A stretch of DNA of 64,000 bases from Kineosporia babensis (lineage in GTDB: Bacteria; Actinomycetota; Actinomycetes; Actinomycetales; Kineosporiaceae). Below the pieces are notes generated by a model. The model saw nothing but the letters and a program-made list of their open reading frames with translations, was not told the DNA's origin and searched no databases. Made by a program: the position numbers and the translations under genes. The stretch is taken from contig NZ_JAJOMB010000010.1 in assembly GCF_021129305.1 (NCBI RefSeq), positions 1 to 64,000 on the forward strand, given 5' to 3'. This document shows, piece after piece, positions 62,305 to 64,000 of the stretch; position 1 is the stretch's first letter, and each line of letters starts with the position of its first letter.

Positions 62305-64000
62305 CTACTTGCGCAGCTTCAGCCCGATCAGCACCGGGTCGTGGTCCGAGGCCCGGAAGCGGTCCGGGGCGTAGAGCGAGGTGATCTGCCCGGCCGACTT
62401 GAAGTTGGTGTTGTAGTCCAGCACCGAGGGCTCGTCGGCGTTGATGTGCACGTCCTCGACGTCCTTGACCTGCGACTTCAGCGAGGAGCTGGCCAACGCG
62501 GTGTCGAGGTAGCCGGACTGGCCGTCGAACACGTACGAGTAGGCCTTCTTGCTGCCGATCTCGCGGTCCACCATGTCGGTGTAGCCCTTGGCCACCAGGG
62601 CCTGGATCGGGTCTTCCTTGGCGTAGGAGTTCAGGTCACCGATGACCAGCACGTCCTTGTCCTGGGCGGCCGGCACGACGGTGTCGCTGATCCAGCCGGC
62701 CAGAGCGTTCGCCTGACCGGTGCGGCGGGCGTTGAAGCAGCTCTGCCCGTCGTTCTGGTCGGCGTCGGCCCCGGTGGCGCCGTCGCAGCCCTTGGACTTG
62801 AAGTGGTTGACCACCACGCTGAGCCGGGCGCCCCCCTTCTTCTGCTCGAAGGTCACCGACAACGGGTGACGCTCGAACGTCTCGTCCTGCTGCACCAGGG
62901 TTTTCACCGGCTTCACCGCGGCGGGCTTGTACAGCATGCCCACCTTGATCGCGTCATCCCCGGCCGCGTTGGTGGTGCCGACAGCCGCGTCGACGTCCAC
63001 GTAGGCGTAGGTACCGGGCTTGGTCGCCGCGTTCAGCGCGGAGGTGAGGTCGGCGATCGCGCTGTCGGCGCCGTAGCCGTCGTTCTCGATCTCCATCAGC
63101 CCGACCACGTCGGCGTCCAGCGACTTCAGGGCGGCGACTTCCTTGGCCTTCTGCCGCTCGAACTCGGCGGCGCTCTCGGCACCCCGGCAGTCGGCCGCCG
63201 CGCCCCCTACGCCGAAGCTGCAGCCGGTGAAGGTGTTGAAGTAGTTCAGTACGTTGCTGCTGGCCACCGTCAGATCGCCGCTGACCTTGCTGCTCTTGGG
63301 CCGGTCGTTGTCGGCCTTGAACTTGGCCTCACCGTTCAGCGCGCCGACCGGACGCAGGCGCCAGGCGTTGGGGCTGGCCGCGTTACCGGCCCAGGTGTAG
63401 GTGAGCACGCCGGTCGCGTTCTTCACGGTGTCGCCGGTGCGCAGGGTGTTGGTGGCGCTCAGCGGCTTGCCGTCCCGGCCGAAGACGATCGGGTCGGGGT
63501 TCTGGTTGTTGGCGGCGTCGTCGATGATCAGCTGGTTCAGGTCGTTGGCGGCCTGCAGCTCGGCCCGGCGCGGGTCGCTGGGGGCGTAGACGTTGGTCGG
63601 CTGCATCAGCCGACCGCCGGAGGAGACGGTGACCTGGCCGAACCGGCCGAGCAGGTAGTGCTCGGTGACGGTGAGCTTCTGCGACAGCTTGACCAGCATG
63701 CCCTCGTACCGCTCGAGTTCGTCGGCGCTCTTCAGCGGCAGCTTCACCGTGGTCGGCTTGACCTTCTTGCCGGTGGCGCAGACGTCGATCGCGGTGGTCG
63801 AGCCGATCTGGGTTTGGCCCTGGTATTCGCTGACCGTGCCACTTACCTGAACCTCGTCGCCTGCCTTGACCCGATCGGCGCCGGGCGCGTAGACGAAGAT
63901 GCCGTCCGAGGTGGACTTGTCCTTGTCGCCGCCGTCCTGGACGTAGAAGCCCTGGAGCGTGGGAGACGAGCCCTCGTTGTCACTGACCACGACCCCGCGC
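62305..64000 (-). CDS. ExeM/NucH-type extracellular endonuclease (5' end beyond window)
   Basis: About 565 residues are visible and the frame is open to the window edge. The visible start is an OB-fold-like domain (SDGIFVYAPGADRVKAGDEV and VSGTVSEYQGQTQIGS), typical of ExeM/NucH proteins. Then comes an endonuclease/exonuclease/phosphatase domain: VASSNVLNYFNTFTGCSFG, VVGLMEIENDGYG with the catalytic Glu, VVVNHFKSKGCDGATGADAD, VIGDLNSYAKEDPIQAL and the terminal RASDHDPVLIGLKL with Asp-His. A Cys pair (CSFG ... DCRG) suggests export. The signal peptide and any C-terminal anchor would lie beyond the edge or are absent. It degrades extracellular DNA. Confidence 0.88.
   Translation of the reverse strand, partial: RGVVVSDNEGSSPTLQGFYVQDGGDKDKSTSDGIFVYAPGADRVKAGDEVQVSGTVSEYQGQTQIGSTTAIDVCATGKKVKPTTVKLPLKSADELERYEGMLVKLSQKLTVTEHYLLGRFGQVTVSSGGRLMQPTNVYAPSDPRRAELQAANDLNQLIIDDAANNQNPDPIVFGRDGKPLSATNTLRTGDTVKNATGVLTYTWAGNAASPNAWRLRPVGALNGEAKFKADNDRPKSSKVSGDLTVASSNVLNYFNTFTGCSFGVGGAAADCRGAESAAEFERQKAKEVAALKSLDADVVGLMEIENDGYGADSAIADLTSALNAATKPGTYAYVDVDAAVGTTNAAGDDAIKVGMLYKPAAVKPVKTLVQQDETFERHPLSVTFEQKKGGARLSVVVNHFKSKGCDGATGADADQNDGQSCFNARRTGQANALAGWISDTVVPAAQDKDVLVIGDLNSYAKEDPIQALVAKGYTDMVDREIGSKKAYSYVFDGQSGYLDTALASSSLKSQVKDVEDVHINADEPSVLDYNTNFKSAGQITSLYAPDRFRASDHDPVLIGLKLRK

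Overview
The window is high-GC DNA from an actinobacterium. Evidence includes the XRE/DUF5753 + DUF397 gene pair, WXG100-type secreted proteins, DUF2637 and Replic_Relax conjugation genes, a DUF5709 protein, an actinobacterial SthA, GTG starts and many ATGA overlaps. The genus cannot be fixed by eye; Kineosporiaceae or a related filamentous group is plausible.

About 1-42 kb is accessory DNA. At the left are a truncated Fic gene and a DUF6933-like gene, then the remains of a conjugative or plasmid module: a DUF2637 membrane gene, a VirD4/HerA-like coupling ATPase, a Replic_Relax protein and a small membrane protein. The DUF2637 gene is cut by a complete 3.5 kb transposon (2469-5975) carrying a DDE transposase, an ExeA/TniB-like ATPase and a DUF6431 protein. 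Its ends carry two matching inverted repeats each, and it is flanked by an 8-bp target duplication. Removing it restores the DUF2637 reading frame. Two arrays of three 11-bp repeats in opposite orientation lie ahead of DUF2637 and ahead of the coupling gene.

From 11 to 42 kb the island is rich in defence and conflict genes: a DUF5753/DUF397 regulator pair, a GIY-YIG nuclease beside a broken relative, an ISAs1 relic, a type IIG restriction-modification gene split by a one-base frameshift, an AddB/AddA-like helicase-nuclease pair, a Rad50-like ATPase overlapping a small helical protein, a fused GmrSD-like (DUF262+DUF1524) nuclease, a four-gene WXG/Gly-zipper module, a SWIM-zinc-finger SNF2 helicase with a partner found with it elsewhere, and a toxin-antitoxin-chaperone-like trio. 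None of these is a known complete multi-gene defence system as far as I can tell. The 19-32 kb block and the SNF2 pair are the best candidates for undescribed activity.

From 42.2 kb the DNA is ordinary core chromosome. On the minus strand, glmS, nnr, alr, an alpha/beta hydrolase, tsaE, tsaB, rimI and tsaD cover cell-wall precursor supply, NAD(P)H repair and tRNA t6A synthesis. On the plus strand are coaA and a SigE-family sigma factor with a membrane partner. Then come glmM, rpsI, rplM, sthA, a diacylglycerol kinase-like gene, an ABC-F ATPase, a DUF5709 gene and an ExeM/NucH-type nuclease cut by the right edge. The island begins right after tsaD, where groES-groEL usually sits in actinobacteria.
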